A DNA stretch of 64,000 bases from Rhizorhabdus sp049889055 (GTDB taxonomy: Bacteria; Pseudomonadota; Alphaproteobacteria; Sphingomonadales; Sphingomonadaceae), in contig NZ_JBLTWO010000003.1 in assembly GCF_049889055.1 (NCBI RefSeq), positions 294,129-358,128 of the forward strand, given 5' to 3'. Numbering within the stretch: position 1 is the stretch's first letter; every line of letters begins with the position of its first letter. Shown here piece by piece: positions 63,976 to 64,000 of the stretch. The translations under genes were made by a program, and so were the position numbers. Below the pieces are notes generated by a model. It was not told where the DNA came from. It searched no databases and saw only the letters and a list, made by a program, of their open reading frames with translations.

Positions 63976-64000
63976 GGCATGCTGGTGCGAGCCTGGTCCA

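Overview
The window reads as a chromosomal segment of a high-GC alphaproteobacterium, most likely a sphingomonad (order Sphingomonadales). Supporting signs are the split transhydrogenase pntAA/pntAB/pntB preceded by a tiny aa3-type oxidase subunit IV, three large TonB-dependent receptors, paired DUF885 and amidohydrolase genes, glutathione-dependent formaldehyde oxidation, and SD-led ATG starts mixed with GTG and TTG. The taxonomy is an inference from gene content and style. No tRNA, rRNA, CRISPR array or insertion sequence was seen.

1-18 kb is mostly housekeeping and envelope genes: a truncated sigma-54 response regulator, the transhydrogenase operon, a 2OG-Fe(II) oxygenase divergent from a 55-residue candidate lasso-type precursor peptide, an MFS carrier, an OmpA-like protein, a nucleotidyltransferase, fghA-adhC with a divergent LysR gene, an acyl-CoA synthetase, an HWE-like kinase lacking its phospho-acceptor His, and a polytopic membrane protein.

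18-37 kb is one catabolic island. It holds a TonB receptor, a tannase-fold esterase, two amidohydrolases, two DUF885 peptidase-like proteins, a SnoaL-like protein, a DUF3311/SSS symporter pair, a LysR regulator, a DapA-family lyase, a three-part flavin/2Fe-2S amino-acid dehydrogenase, a VOC protein and a RidA protein. A shared TTGC-N7-GCAA element lies in three of its promoter regions, including the one beside the LysR gene, so the island looks like a single regulon. The enzyme set resembles oxidation of a cyclic or secondary amino acid (hydroxyproline- or opine-like) released from a conjugate.

37-45 kb holds an MFS_2 carrier, a tandem-TetR regulator, a TonB receptor followed by a secreted tyrosine-phosphatase-like enzyme, an OxyR-like LysR protein whose peroxidatic Cys is replaced by His, and a gene-free 400-bp stretch full of long perfect dyads that may be a structured RNA.

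45-57 kb is the most unusual part. A TonB receptor is followed by a TrpA-like lyase overlapping an FGGY sugar kinase, an AraC regulator, then a TrpB-like protein that has lost the PLP lysine and the phosphate loop, translationally coupled to a second TrpA with intact catalytic residues. An MFS carrier and a PQQ dehydrogenase with a C-terminal haem domain follow on the other strand. This looks like a repurposed tryptophan-synthase-type complex in a catabolic setting.

57-64 kb holds an aminotransferase, a PDZ-less HtrA-type protease, a GH130/GT4 glycoside pair, a bestrophin gene broken by an internal deletion and frameshift, and a Dps protein.
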